Shown here in pieces: positions 30,879 to 43,403 of a stretch of 64,000 nucleotides of DNA. The notes under the pieces were generated by a model. That model was not told the DNA's origin. It made no database searches and worked only from the letters and a program-made list of their open reading frames with translations. Made by a program: the position numbers and the translations under genes. Origin of the DNA: Melitaea cinxia (taxonomy: Eukaryota > Arthropoda > Insecta > Lepidoptera > Nymphalidae); contig NC_059405.1 of the NCBI RefSeq assembly GCF_905220565.1, positions 12,974,081-13,038,080 on the forward strand, given 5' to 3'. How positions within the stretch are numbered: position 1 is the first letter of the stretch; each line of letters begins with the position of its first letter.

Positions 30879-33058
30879 TAATATATATATTTATATTATT
30901 TTATAAATATCTTGTAATACATATTTCTAAAATATTTATAAAACTCCAAAAAAATGTCATAATTTTAGGCACTTGCCGTTTTTAATTCTACATTGTGTAT
31001 CTTGCTGTATTCTGTTTCTTAATATCTCAGTCTTAGTCTATAGAATTTGTCGTATTATTTATAACAAGTAAAAAAACAAACTTTTAATTCGACAACAAAA
31101 TATAACTTTTACATGTTGTATACGTCTATAAAACAAAACACAAGTAACATCCATGAAAACCACAAGATGCAAGAGACGTCACTTAAAAGAAAACCTTCAA
31201 AATAAATAGGAAACATGAAACACGTTTCGCCGGAATGGCATATTTTATAATAAGAATAAGGCTTACAATCCAGCTAATCCACGGAAAAATTTATCCACTT
31301 ATTACTTTATATCTGAGCTGTCCTCTGATCAAAAATAATAAAAATTTAAATACTGTTTAGGAATATATTTTAAAATATTATTTATGTTATACAACATACT
31401 TTAACATATATTCAACTATTTTAAAATTGTAGTCGTATGTGACTTGTGATTTTAACTAAAACATATGCCATTTTAACTGCTTTAACATTTACACTCAGTT
31501 TTCGCCTTTATGTCGAATCTTACTTATTATAGCCTAACCCTTAACCTATAAAAATTTTCACCACAATAAATGCCTACTTGCCATCGTACGAATCGTACCG
31601 AAACGCTATGTTTCTAACGGTAATGCATGTTACAGAGCGTGTGTTACAACTATAACGGAGTACTACACTACACTTCAGAATGGCATCAGTATGAGTGAAA
31701 ATATTACTTAAAAATATGTAGATAAGATTGTACATTAAGGGCTGCTTGTTACCGATGTTACATTACACATAGGAATATAATTTAAAAAATACATTTATTT
31801 CATGCTATTGGTGACTATATATCGAGCCGCTTAAGATTATTAGTATTTCATCGCTGTCACTTAAACAATTAAGTCTTAATAAATTAAAACGCCTTCTTAA
31901 AATTTAGCAGTTGTAGTTTAAGCCCTTCAAAAGTGCAATTTCGAATTTTTCAAGAAGCGCTTTGAAAGAAAGTGCGTCTTAAATATGAGTATCGACTTAC
32001 ATAAAGGTAACGCGACCTTGTAACATTACATACTAATGTCTAATGTAATATTACATACTAATGTCTAAAATAAGGAAGACTAACATTGATTACATATTTT
32101 TTTTACATAAAATTGTATCAAATATTGTTAGCTCCGTAACGCATCACATTTCGTAGAAGTCGAGCATTACGTTTGACCTAAGAAACACTCGGAATATAAA
32201 GATATCATTATGATATATTACTTAACGCAATCTGGAATACGTCTACGTCGCAAATAACTACATAGCTCGTAAATAGAACAGAGAAACATATAAACGGACG
32301 TTTATATATGGTAAAATTTTTAGAAAAATATCTTATGTTAAAAATTGCAAACATTAAGAAGTCAAAACTAACTTTTAAGTTTTGTTTGTATTTTTTTTTT
32401 TTTTTTGTCTTATAAAATCATTTTTATTATGTTTATTATTAAAACCATCAGTCAAGACGTCAAAAGTTGATAGTAACATTACTTGTAAAACATTCACAGA
32501 CCAAATGTTCAAAATCAAAATATTTCTGGCAAAATTTCAAATTCGATATACGAGTACATTAAAATAAACAAAACGTCTTAGAAAAGTTGGACATCTAACA
32601 AAATATTATTTTTGTTTAGCATAATTTATCTTAAATATTTGCAAAATACACGACACCATAGCCAATTTTTTTTATTTTGTCCATCGGCATTAATTTATTT
32701 ATGTATTATGTAACTAGACATCACTTACTATTTCGTCTGCTTTGTTTCTATATGTGTTAGATGAATTAAAACTCTTGGGTACAGTAGATTTTTTGTTATA
32801 AAATACAGCGTGATTTATTATTTGTCGTCCATAAATTTCGAATACATATTCAACGCCTAACAGTATCCAACAGATAAAATTTACTGAGTATTTTTTTCTG
32901 TTTTACGATCAAACTCTCTGCTACAATAATTGGCAGATAAGTATATTCAATGTGATACAAAAATAACTTTGAAAACATAACATATTTTTATCTAAAATAA
33001 TACAAATGAAATTGCGTAACATTAATAAATGTTAATTATTAATATTAAACAGTTCACA
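30879..33058. other. AT-rich noncoding stretch
   Basis: No gene recognised. ATTACATACTAATGTCTA occurs twice at about 32025 and 32048. A T17-like run lies near 32391. Confidence 0.5.
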
Positions 33059-33141
33059 GCGGAACAGGCCCATATCGGCGTGCGTACAGTGATAACTAGT
33101 AAAACCGCTTTGGGCCGGACTTGATATGGGGCCTGCTCCGC
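33059..33141. repeat. GC-rich inverted repeat
   Basis: GCGGAACAGGCCCATATC (33059-33076) faces GATATGGGGCCTGCTCCGC (33123-33141), pairing with one mismatch and one bulge around a 46-base loop. It is far more GC-rich than its surroundings. Confidence 0.75.
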
Positions 33142-34382
33142 AGTAAACGTGTTACAATATTTTAATTTGTGTAAGTTTTGTTAAAGCTTTGATTCTACTT
33201 CAGCTGTCAGATTTATGTCCATTCAAAATCTGAGAAACCGGACTGACAAAATGCAGCTCAACCCTAATAATAGATTCCTAACTGATGTATAACGTTCATT
33301 TTCTAAATTACTGTCTGAAACTCACAATTATTCAATGATAGAGTACTTCGTTCAAATCAGTACATCGTGTTCGCCCAGCTGTACCAAATTATATTATATG
33401 TTCGATAAATGCTCTTTTCATTAGGTCTACTTTGTATTCTTGTTCGAATTACCAATTTAGTGGTTTAGTATCTAGATAGTTTAAGATAGAGACAATCGTA
33501 ACAAGGTACTAAAAAGTGAATTTCGCGTGAACGATGTCGCGGTATGCCTTCCAGAAGCTGAATTCTCAAACTGTTGTTTAAATCATTATAAAAAAGTTCT
33601 TATTATTAATAAAGTTTGGCCGAATTTTATGTTGGTTGTGATAATGGGTCATACAATTAAAATGTAACAACGGCTATTTGGAAAATGGAGTTCACTTAAG
33701 CTAAGTCAAGGTTAGTGAAGTTCATTCGCGCAGAGTTATTGCCCCTATTTAGTTTTTAATCTCACTATCTACGGCTTTGATAAATTAGATTAATGGCTTG
33801 CGATTATCTTACCTAATATTACAAATAAATTATAATTTAATTTAATTTGAATTTATTGCAGCACGAAAAATGTGAATCGAATGAAAGTGGATTAAAGAAA
33901 TGGTTCATTCAAAACTAATAACATCTTTCCGCGTCAATAATGTCTCAGCATGACATTTTAAAGCCGGCACACTACTTTTAATGACAATGGAGGTGTATAA
34001 TAATGCAGGAATTATTTAAGATTGGCCCAATAATTTTAGAATTTTCCAATTACAAGCAAAATATATCTTACCTCTTTTAATTTTAAAACATGTTCGACAG
34101 TAATTTGAATTTAGTTTGAATAATAATATTGATCGAACAACGAATATAATACTACTACGGTTTTACAACTGAATTATGCCTCTAAAATAATAAGTAGGTA
34201 ATATGGGTTCCTTGAAAATATACTACCTATAATTATCTTCAATTGTATATTGCGGGCAATGATATTGTATGATTAGAAACGGCTACATACTTAAACACAC
34301 TACGGCGAACATGTATATTTATAATTGTATATCTATTTTTAACAAGTTTTGGGTGATATTAAATTGACGTTGGTTTTGCAGT
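33142..34382. other. AT-rich noncoding stretch
   Basis: Nothing recognised. Confidence 0.5.
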
Positions 34383-34440
34383 AACCCTGCGTACTGATCC
34401 AGGGGTTGTAGATTCAATTTCAACTATGTATCTGTCATCA
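34383..34440 (+). mobile_element. SINE C fragment
   Basis: AACCCTGCGTACTGATCCAG then GGGTTGTAGATTCAATTTC matches the tRNA-like head of the copies at 52027 and 63078; the B box is decayed. Confidence 0.5.
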
Positions 34441-34707
34441 CTACATATAAAACAAACATATAAAAAACGGTCACTTCCCGATGTCTGTATGCTTAGAATT
34501 TTAAAACTACGTAACGGGTTTTGATGCGGTTTTCTTTAGTAAATAGAGTTATTCCAGAGGAAGGTTTATATGTATAATACATGCACACTATAGTAGAGGA
34601 ACACTGAGATAGCTTTAGAGCTTTCTAATGTGATGTCGTAAATAAACACATTTTTTGCGCATGTATTATTATTATATTTATATTTTATATTTAGTATCAG
34701 CTTAGAG

Positions 34708-34988
34708 CAGTGTTTTTCAATCTTTTTAATTTCGCGACCCCTTTACAAGTTGAAAAATTCTGGCGACCCCCTGGTGTTATAGAAAGACTAAGAAATAATA
34801 TAATTTAATTAAAATACCACGTCAATGGTTTTTTTTTCTATGTTGGTACATTTATCTATTTATTTCCATTCTTCTCACTAAAATTGTGTTTTTATTGTGT
34901 TCCTTGCCTTTTTATTTCAATCGGCGACCCCCCGACTAAGTCTTCGCGACCCCCCTAGGGGTCGTGACCCACAGATTGAAAAACACTG
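34708..34988. mobile_element. hAT-family MITE with perfect 8-bp TSD
   Basis: A 281-bp element with ends CAGTGTTTTTCAATCT and its exact reverse complement. GCTTAGAG occurs on both sides (34700-34707 and 34989-34996). CAGTG ends and an 8-bp duplication are the marks of hAT transposition. The inside has several CGCGACCCC motifs and no frame. Confidence 0.93.
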
Positions 34989-34989
34989 G

Positions 34990-35031
34990 CTTAGAGTATA
35001 CATTACATATTACTGTAATGTATACTCTAAG
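34990..35031. repeat. Perfect 18-bp inverted repeat with 6-base loop
   Basis: CTTAGAGTATACATTACA, loop TATTAC, then the exact reverse complement. It overlaps the right TSD of the hAT MITE, which therefore inserted at the edge of this hairpin. Confidence 0.9.
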
Positions 35032-35073
35032 AGTATCAGCATGCACCTGTGCGAAGCCGGGGCGGGTCGCTAG

Positions 35074-36339
35074 TATTAATATATGTTAATTTGTTAGAAT
35101 AAAACGTGTGCTTTATTAGCACCCTGTTATCTGAAACGCAATTTTTCTATCGTGTATTCCTATGTCGCCTAACTTAGGATTAGACGACATAATTATATTC
35201 AATCTCAATTTTTAGTATTTGCGTCGAAGAAATATTTAAGCATTCGAAATATCATTACAAACATTTAGCTACATAACTAAATTATCTTCATTGTTGTGTC
35301 GACATATTACCATTAAAAGCCCTAAAATAGATCAAATTTTGCACGTCGAAACATAAACCGAAGAATTATTCTTTCTGAAACGAAATATAATATCAAATAG
35401 GTTCGTGAGCAGTCAACGTTATTCAAGTATCGTTGTTTTAGGCCCCTTATCTAAGGAGAACAATCCACTATACCTTTGCCGACTTGTTTTCTTGAAATGT
35501 TAACTAATAGTTGAGTATTATTTCTATTTAGTATATTATTATTTTATCGTAAGATATGTAATTGCTATGAAATGTTTATCCGACTGCAGAAAAGGAAGGA
35601 TTTCATGTTTCACTTATATGTCATATAAAAAAAGTTGTAATTAGAAATTCAATAATAAATTGAAATTTAATATTTTATTCCTTGAAACTCTGTCGTTTTC
35701 TTGTTGTTAAAGTTTAGGTATACACAAAAAGCTTCAAAATGATTTTTACTTATTCTTACATGCCTTTGTATGGTTGTACCCTTATAAATATTTTTTTTTT
35801 CATTATTTTCCCTGTAGTTTAAAAAAGTAAATAAATAAATAAATATCTACACAAAAAAGTTTAAAAAAGTGTCCACAATGTCTAGCTTTTTATTTATATT
35901 ATTTGTTATATAAAAAATGGTGTACAATTTAAAGATTGAAACGAAGTTACTTGATGTAATTATATTTATAGAATAAATCAACTAAAAAGGATTTCGTAAT
36001 TTGAAAAAAAATACTCTCAATGTTTAAACTTCTATTTCGTTAATATATCGTAGTTTTTATAAATTGATTAAATTTGGTTTGGTCTTAGAAAATATAAAAA
36101 AAATCTACTTTTTTTTAAAGGTTGGTGGTGGCGTTGTGTGTGTGGTTTTAATGCTAACTATATAAAATTATAATGGTTGAACAATGAGGTAAAAACTTAT
36201 AAAAAATAACTGTTTAGATAGATAGTAGCTTAGATGTATATACAAATAATATAAATACAAAATTGGAGTGTCTGTTTGTAATATTAAAATAACCGATTTT
36301 TACTAGATGGATATGGATATACACGGTTCATATAAATAC
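35074..36339. other. AT-rich noncoding stretch
   Basis: Nothing recognised. Confidence 0.5.
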
Positions 36340-36568
36340 GAAAACGACATTTTTTACAATTTTTGTCTGTCTGTCTGTCTATCTGTTTATTCCGGGTAAT
36401 CTCTGAAACGTCTGGACTGATTTTAATAGGACTTTTAATGACAGATAGCTGATGTAGCAAGCAGTAACTTAGGCTACTTTACTTTAGATTTGTTATTTTA
36501 TAACTCTGCGGACTAAACAATAATTATTTTGTTAATTCGGACGCGGACGAAGTCGCGGTCACAGCTAG
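36340..36568 (+). mobile_element. Helitron-like element
   Basis: Contains a (TCTG)n tract near 36364, GAAACGTCTGGACTGATTTT, ACGCGGACGAAGTCGCGGTC and a CTAG end at 36565-36568. It shares its body with 7570-7741. Confidence 0.6.
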
Positions 36569-36967
36569 ATTTATTATATCTATGCGAAAAGTAAAGTTTT
36601 ATTTTTAATAAAGACTTAAAAGATAAGTAACACAGGATTAAACTATGTTTGAATATTTTATTAAAATTATAAAATTAAGGTTTAGATAATACCCACACCT
36701 AGCACCTTAATACGGACAAAAACAATGGTTTTTCCAAAAAATTGTTAAATTAATTGAATTTAGTTTTTGCGCTAAATATTAATAAAAATAAAATAAATTG
36801 TATTTTCAATTTAAAATCTCATTCAAGTAATTAAAACCAAGGTTAACAATTAACTACTGCTAGATTTATTGCGAGCAATTTAATTTCAAGCATAATAATT
36901 TTGAGACAATCTATTTCTAAGTTTTATTACATTTGTTATAAATTAATATTTGTTAGTAGTGTTTGTA
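36569..36967. other. AT-rich noncoding stretch
   Basis: Nothing recognised. Confidence 0.5.
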
Positions 36968-37140
36968 GCCTGTAATATCCCACTACTGGGCATAGGCCTC
37001 TTTCCCCATGTAGAAGGATCAGAAGTTAATCTACCACGCTGCTCCTATGTGGACTGTCGGATATATTCCCTACTATGAGTAACGATCGCTATCAGGTGTA
37101 GATGATAACAACCGGGACTGACTGTTGAGCTATCGCGTCG
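36968..37140 (-). mobile_element. SINE A, 3' body
   Basis: CCTGTAATATCCCACTACTG, GGCATAGGCCTCTTTCCCCA and ATATATTCCCTACTATGAG match SINE A. The tRNA-like head is absent. Confidence 0.75.
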
Positions 37141-37806
37141 TCGATTTTAAATAACTAAATCTAATTGGTTTGTGTAAAAATATTTTTATTTTTGTTTTAA
37201 AGGTAAGCATAAAAGTTGCGTGCGAGTGATTACCTATTCCATATAACATAGTTCACTGATGCCAAATTATACTTCAAGGCTAAACAAACCTATTTGTTTC
37301 TACAAACACATTAAAATATGTGATAATTACACAAAAATATTATGTGACTAATGGACTGCTAAAATTCTTTTATCTGATTTTAGTGTGTCAACAAATACCA
37401 AAAAACTTTGACGTTCGATGACTGGATATATCAATTAGAAGACCGTGCAAAGTGAAGGAACTTAGTTTGAAGGTAAATACCGATATTAGTCGAGATTAAT
37501 GCATGTTAGGTAAAACGAGAATACACTAGAGGCAAAACAGACACATGAAAAACTTAAAATAAAGAGGAAATTCCAGAAAAATTCAATGCTCTTACGAAAG
37601 GCAATCTTCCGATTGCGGTAGATCGCTCTTAAGCCGAATAAAATTTTCCCTGGGGATATTTTACCCTCTCTACCAGACATTTGAATAAATATTTATTGTC
37701 ACGACGATACATATAATTTTAAATTAACATTAAATTTTACGTGACCAATCATTAAAAAAATTCAAGTATTAATAGATTGTTAGTGTATTTAAAACTATTT
37801 CCTATA
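37141..37806. other. AT-rich noncoding stretch
   Basis: Nothing recognised. Confidence 0.5.
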
Positions 37807-38007
37807 TCTATACCAATGTTATTAAGCTGAAGAGTTTGTTTGTTTGTTTGCTTGAACGCGCTAATCTCAGAAACTACAGGTCCGATTTGAAAAATTATTT
37901 CAGTGTTAGATAGATAATCTCTATTATCGAGAAAGGCTATAAGCTATGTAATATTTTGGTACCTTTTTTTTTAAATTAACGTGAGAGAAACCACGTGGCA
38001 CATTTAG
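37807..38007 (+). mobile_element. Helitron-like element, decayed end
   Basis: Begins TCTATACCAATGTTATTAAG, then GAACGCGCTAATCTCAGAAA; ends near CACGTGGCACATTTAG, where CTAG has become TTAG. Confidence 0.55.
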
Positions 38008-40303
38008 TTGAAAATATGATTTGTTTGATAAACATTCATAGCGCTCAATTTCGAAAACTATAAGGTGAATAATGTTGAGCTTTAGTAGTCAATTTCCTTA
38101 TCAACAACTATGTTAGTACCTATGAAGAAAAAGGACTTTTTTACATATTGAATATATACATTGTCATAGCACCAAAAATAAATACATCAAAACAGTGTAG
38201 CACTATTAAGAGGAAAACAAAGTGAGTAATTTGTAAAAAAAAACTATATATAAATAGCAATAACATAGAAAAAAAGAATAATTGTACCTGTCCCTTGTAA
38301 TATTATCAATAAGTACGCAGGAACGTAATGTTCACACTCATAATAAATTGATGAAATTCCGAAACAAACAAGCAAACGTATATTTACAACTATTTTACAA
38401 CAGCTGTTACGGTTCGCGGGCCTGAAATTCGTTTTCTCATCGATTTTTCTTTTAGATTGTAAAAAGTAATGTTTTTTTTTTCAATTTCGGATAAAAATCC
38501 GATAAAAGTCGACAAGCTATTTCAATTCACGATTCAGCCAGTAACATCCCCCTGCTGGTCATAATTATGTATCTTTATCCATGTAGGAAAGGGATTAGAG
38601 CTTAATCTTAAATTATGAGAAAATTAATTTTATTATATACAAAATGTTATTAACATTACATATTATTAAAAGAAGAGAAAAAAAATCAATCATTTACTAT
38701 GTCATACATAAATATAAGTAGGCACATGTTAAATAACATTAAATGAGTATATAAAATAAACTATGCACGTTTTCGTTCTTCGGTACCTACTAATAAATAA
38801 TTAACGCAAACAGTAATTTGCATTAGTGATTCTAATGCGATAGGATCCAGTTGTGTTTGTGCTGTATAATCAATCAAGTTTTCTCTACCCGTATTTTTTT
38901 CATCTCAAATTGTCTCCTTACACAAATATAAAACCTTATGTGGAAAATATAATGATGCATGGAGTTTTAATTTTCCAGACCGACGATTATGTGTGTAAAT
39001 CGCAAAATTCTCAGACATTGTATAACGTGACTTATGTACATGAAAATAAAACCCTCATTTCCATTTACGTTTATGTATTATTCTTTCACGTAGATACCTT
39101 TAAAATTCTGACCAGCAGCGGCAGGACTCAGTTGACCTTCAAAGGACCTTTTATGTACCGAATAAGATATACTGGAAGTGACATAGCATAACGACGAACA
39201 GTATTCTTATTATTGATTCACACAAAAATTAAACAAGCGCGGGGTTTTATCGTGTCATATTGGTCAAATAAAATGTTTGGATTTCTAAAAACAAAACAGT
39301 TTAATGTTCTCAACAGAGTACACACGGTAGAAGTGAATTGGTAAATTTATTATTTCAGTCCAACGCACAGACGTTAAAATTTTATGTAAGTTTTATGAAA
39401 TACATCTTTTTGATCTTAAAATGTACTATTAAAATTTTGTTTAAGAATTCTTTGTGTACAAATATGACTATATAATAAATATATAATTATTTAACAAGTT
39501 ATATAGAATTAACAATCTCTTTTTGTTATAAACAAAATATTCTCTTATTATCGATGTGCTCTGAAAAAAATTATACAATTCTCAAAGTATTTATACAAAG
39601 AACAGAACATTTATAGAATTTCCAAAAGTCCCTTCAATAGCCTAGATATCCGCGTTAAGAATGACGTAATTCGAGTAGGCGTAGGCCCGGGGGTGAACCC
39701 GCTCCCAACAAGCAGTGCCGGGACAGATGCTTGTGACGCTCAATATTTAATAGCTTCGTTTTAGTAGAACATATACTTTATGTTTATAACACCTAAACTT
39801 CATAGTGTAAGTTACTATTCATTACGCCTGCTATAAAACGTACGCAATATTAAAATTTATGTATTGAGTCGCTCTAGTGTTATGCAAATCAATTTAAATA
39901 ATGAAATGGCTTATAATATGAGAAAATCATTGAAACTTGTAACCTTTTCAAACGATAATGTTATATTCAAATCACGATTAGAGGCGTTGTTCTCAATATA
40001 GAAAAGTATTTAATAAGAAAACTCGTAATGTACAAATAACGTTTTGCCGTCGATTTTTTCCCAGAGCTTTTATTAATAAATAACCTATTTAACTAAAATG
40101 TTTTTTAGTTAAGTTTTTGTTATTTTTGTATATTTTTCAAGTTATGGTCGGACCCTGCCTTAATGAAATACAGAAAAGTACGTAGGTGTACAACTTACTT
40201 ACGTTTACTCACTCCCACTATAATTTGTGTTGGTGATATTCATTTGAATTAACAAACAAGACTTAAACAAATATTTTTTTATAATTATAATAAAAGATAA
40301 AAG
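38008..40303. other. AT-rich noncoding stretch
   Basis: A SINE A fragment lies at 38533-38612 (GATTCAGCCAGTAACATCCC). The 112-codon plus-strand frame at 38853-39191 has no recognisable domain and I do not call it. A GC-rich pocket is at 39645-39735. Confidence 0.5.
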
Positions 40304-40498
40304 CTTCGCTCTCAACGGCCCCCAGTATGATTTTCTTCTGTGTCGGGGGTCCAGAACACAACACACAAGCACAAACGCGACAGATCACGACAAACATTTA
40401 TATGGCAAATACAAATGTCTGTCGTGAGCGGGGATCGAACCCGCGACCGCCAGCGTAACAACCAGTGCTGTGTGTGACCTTTACGTCAACGCGTCATC
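40304..40498 (-). mobile_element. SINE E, tRNA-headed
   Basis: The minus strand carries a B box (GGTTCGATCCCCGC) near 40430 in a tRNA-like head and a body with GACAGACATTTGTATTTGCC and GGACCCCCGACACAGAAG. A diverged relative is at 54300-54495. Confidence 0.65.
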
Positions 40499-40676
40499 AA
40501 TAATAAACCTTTAATGATAACTTTTGATGTTATAATAATTTGAAGCAAGTTTTCTAAATGCTTATTAATAAAACTGCCAACATCACCTGTTGTTTCGTCT
40601 GACATAAAATAAAAAGTTAAAATGGAAATTATTTAAATGCACTATTTTTTTTATAATAGTTATATCAAAATTATTT

Positions 40677-40780
40677 TCCCGACTTATGAGTAAAGATCGC
40701 TATGAGGTATTTATGATAACAACCATGACCAACAGCTTAACGTGCTCTCCGAAGCACGATGGAAGATCCACGAAGAAAAG
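40677..40780 (-). mobile_element. SINE A fragment
   Basis: GAGTAAAGATCGCTATGAGG and ACGTGCTCTCCGAAGCACGA correspond to the middle of SINE A. Confidence 0.6.
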
Positions 40781-41223
40781 AGTACTTATATTAAATAAAA
40801 TAATTGTTTTTAGAGGAATCACTATTCTAAAAATAGCCAACATATTGAAAGACTGAAAATGGAAATCTATTTTTTTTTTTACTTTCTATTATTGAGCCTT
40901 TATTAAAAAGCGTTCGTAAGAACACGAGAGAAATGTTAGTTCCTGAATGTGCAGATCCCTTAAAAAGGTATTTGAAAAGGTACTGAATAGAAGGAATACA
41001 GAGTCGAAATTATAGGACCTACTCGTACAGACGCAGAGTGAATTTTAAGATGTGCAGGCAAATCATTTTTAAGGGTCAACCCTTAAAAATTATATTTATA
41101 ATGATAATTATCTATTCATTATTATTAGAGACGCTAATGTCTAAAATCAAAATAAAACTTATCCCGATAAAAAATATTTACGCAGTTTTACCTATAATTC
41201 AAAATGGTTTTTGCTTTAAGTGA

Positions 41224-41536
41224 CGACCGCTCTGGTGTAATAGTGCGTTTACCGTGTCGACGGCACCTAAACTCCGACCGTCACGGGTTCGATTCCCCCT
41301 TGCAGTGGATATTTGTTTATACAAATAATTATTTCCGGTCTGGTTGTTAGTCCTTGTGGGTTACCCCACCGTCGTGTCTCGGAGAGCACATTAAGCTTCC
41401 CGGTTATTATCATATACATACACCTGACAACGATCGTTACTCATAGTAGGGAATATCTGCCAACCCGCATTGGAGCAGTATGGTGGATTAAGCTCTGATC
41501 CTTCTCCTACGTATTACAGGCTGAAGCTGTTGCTTT
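41224..41536 (+). mobile_element. SINE A, full-length reference copy
   Basis: A tRNA-like head with A box region TCTGGTGTAATAGTGCG and B box GGTTCGATTCC (near 41287), then a body with CCACCGTCGTGTCTCGGAGA, CGATCGTTACTCATAGTAGG, CCGCATTGGAGCAG and a tail ending ATTACAGGCTGAAG. Head, body and 3' end together make this the reference for the family's fragments elsewhere in the window. Confidence 0.8.
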
Positions 41537-41608
41537 AAGTATGTAGCAAATTATTTACTTCATAGAGTTATACATATATATATATATATATATCTTAATA
41601 TATATAAA

Positions 41609-41791
41609 TCTCGTGTCACAATGTTTGTCCTCAATGGACTCCTAAACCACTTAACCGATTATGATAAGATTCGCACACCATGTGCAGTTCGATCCAACTT
41701 GAAAGATAGCCTATATTTTATTTTGATATATTAATTATTATATTTAAGAAAAAAATAAAGAAGGCGGTACAAAGTTCGCCAGGTCAGCTAG
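41609..41791 (+). mobile_element. Helitron-like element, complete, inside a (TA)n tract
   Basis: Starts TCTCGTGTCACAATGTTTGT and ends AAGTTCGCCAGGTCAG CTAG, between an A and a T, as Helitrons do. (TA)n lies on both sides (41570-41593, 41792-41812), so it inserted into a microsatellite. Confidence 0.75.
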
Positions 41792-42449
41792 TATATATAT
41801 ATATATATATATAAACATGAACGCTTACGATTGTAGATCGTATACTATTAATAGATACATAACTAAAGAAGCGATACACGTGTGTCAATATCGATTCGTC
41901 ATTGGAAAATAGGATTTTAAAACCACTAACATCATTATTTTAAGTAATTGACCAATAAATATTTTTAAGGCGATTTTTACCGTGCTTCAAAAATAGCTGT
42001 TTTAATAACAATAAGTAAATTTAGTCGAACGTTGAATCTCATTACAATTCAATCAAAAACGATTAAGATTATATACAATTAGTAATTTTCAATTGATAAA
42101 TTTAGAATGTTCCATAACCAATACTAATGTTATAAGCCTGAAGAAGCTTATTTATTGAACGCACTTATATGAACTACTGGTGAAAAAATTATTTTTGTTT
42201 CGCATTGTCCATTTATCGAGCAAGGCTATTTATAGGCTATATGTAACTTTACTCAAAATCAAAATCAAAAACAGCCTTATTCAAATAGGCCCCAAGAGCA
42301 CTTTCGAATCTTCATTTTACGAATTAAAACTTTAAAGTTAAATTATTATTTTTGTAAAGGTAAAGCTAACACCGATTCAAAATGTAGATTCTGCAGAGGA
42401 GAGTGGCAAGAAACTCCGCAGTTACTCAGCTTGAAATTTATTTTTCAGA

Positions 42450-42853
42450 CAACGAATATAATCGACAACTAATATAATCTACTACGACTAATTTAGTTGA
42501 CAACTAATATAATCTATTACAACTGATATAAACGACAACTAATATAATCTACTACAACGAATATAATGGACAACTAATATAATCTACTACAACTAATATA
42601 ATCGACAAAATCGACCACTAATATAATCTACTCCAACAAATATAATCGACAACTAATATAATCTACTACAACCAATATAATCCTCTACAACTAATGTAAT
42701 CGACAACTAATATAATTGACAAAATCGACAACTAATGTAATCTACTACAACTAAACAATCGACAAAATCGACAACTAATGTAATCTGCTACAACTAATAT
42801 AATCCAAAATCGACAACTAATATAATCTACTACAACTGATATAATCTACTACA
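42450..42853. repeat. Degenerate minisatellite, CGACAACTAATATAATCTAC units
   Basis: About 400 bp built from the alternating motifs CGACAACTAATATAAT and CTACTACAACTAATATAAT, with some units holding an extra GACAAAATC. The units differ by substitutions and small gaps. Confidence 0.88.
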
Positions 42854-43317
42854 ATTCTGCATTCTGCATATAGCACTATACCACAAATAGACTTACCATA
42901 AAAAGGCAGATCATTTATATATATTAAAAAAAGAAACAGACCTAGAATCGATCCCTGTGGAACGCCCATTTTTAGCACAGATCCAGAAGACTTCGTTCCG
43001 TTTATTGATACGTGTTGAATTTTCGCGGTCCACACAATCAAATGCTTTTGATAAGTCACAAAATACACGAATAGCATTTTGTAACCTCTCCCAAGCGTCA
43101 TATATATATGTTTGAGAAGTGCCACACCAGCATCTGTCGTAGAGCGACTTCTAGTGAGTCTAGATATTGTTCACTGTGAAAAATTCCATTAACTTTAAAA
43201 TGGAAAAGAAGTTGATTTAGTATAATTTTTTCGAAAGTTTTACTTAAGGATGGCAGGATTAAAATGGGTCTATAGTTATTGGGATTTTCGATGTCCCTTT
43301 TTAAAAAGTGGTAAAAT
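42854..43317 (-). pseudogene. Reverse-transcriptase fragment of the CR1/Jockey-group element
   Basis: The minus strand reads IENPNNYRPILILPSLSKTF (near 43290), then after shifts SINGTKSSGSVLKMGVPQGS and LFLFLIYINDLPFYGKS, ending VLYAE where the YADD catalytic box should be. The second and third box residues are altered and the minisatellite starts at once, so this cannot be active. Confidence 0.8.
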
Positions 43318-43403
43318 TTTACTATATTTTAACAAATCTGGCTACTACTATTACTACATTTTTTCCTCAAATCAACGCGAATGAAGCTACGGGGCACATC
43401 TAG

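Larger units (their letters stand above)
34443..35073 (+). mobile_element. Helitron-like repeat with a nested hAT MITE
   Basis: Ends GTGCGAAGCCGGGGCGGGTC GC then CTAG at 35070-35073, as other Helitron-like 3' ends here. The start near 34443 is uncertain. It is interrupted at 34708-34988. Confidence 0.5.
42254..43317 (-). mobile_element. 5'-truncated CR1/Jockey-group element, TSD TTTACT
   Basis: The minus-strand order is RT fragment, a long minisatellite, a 3' UTR with TTGAATAAGGCTGTTTTTG, and a (TTTTGA)n tail. TTTACT lies at 42248-42253 and 43318-43323. Truncation falls in the RT fingers. Confidence 0.78.
42118..43403 (+). mobile_element. Helitron-like element split by a CR1/Jockey fragment
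   Basis: Left piece ATACTAATGTTATAAGCCTG to GGCTATATGTAACTTTACT; right piece ATATTTTAACAAATCTGGC to ACGGGGCACATCTAG, ending at 43403. The joined order matches the copy at 37807-38007. Confidence 0.65.

Noticed and set aside
38853..39191. 112-codon plus-strand frame
   Set aside because: No recognisable motif, and AT-rich codon content like its surroundings; length is within chance for a 64-kb window.
41224..41310. tRNA-like sequence with a good B box
   Set aside because: It is the head of a SINE: stems do not all pair and a SINE body follows. The same applies at 40430, 46113, 47995, 52027 and 63078.
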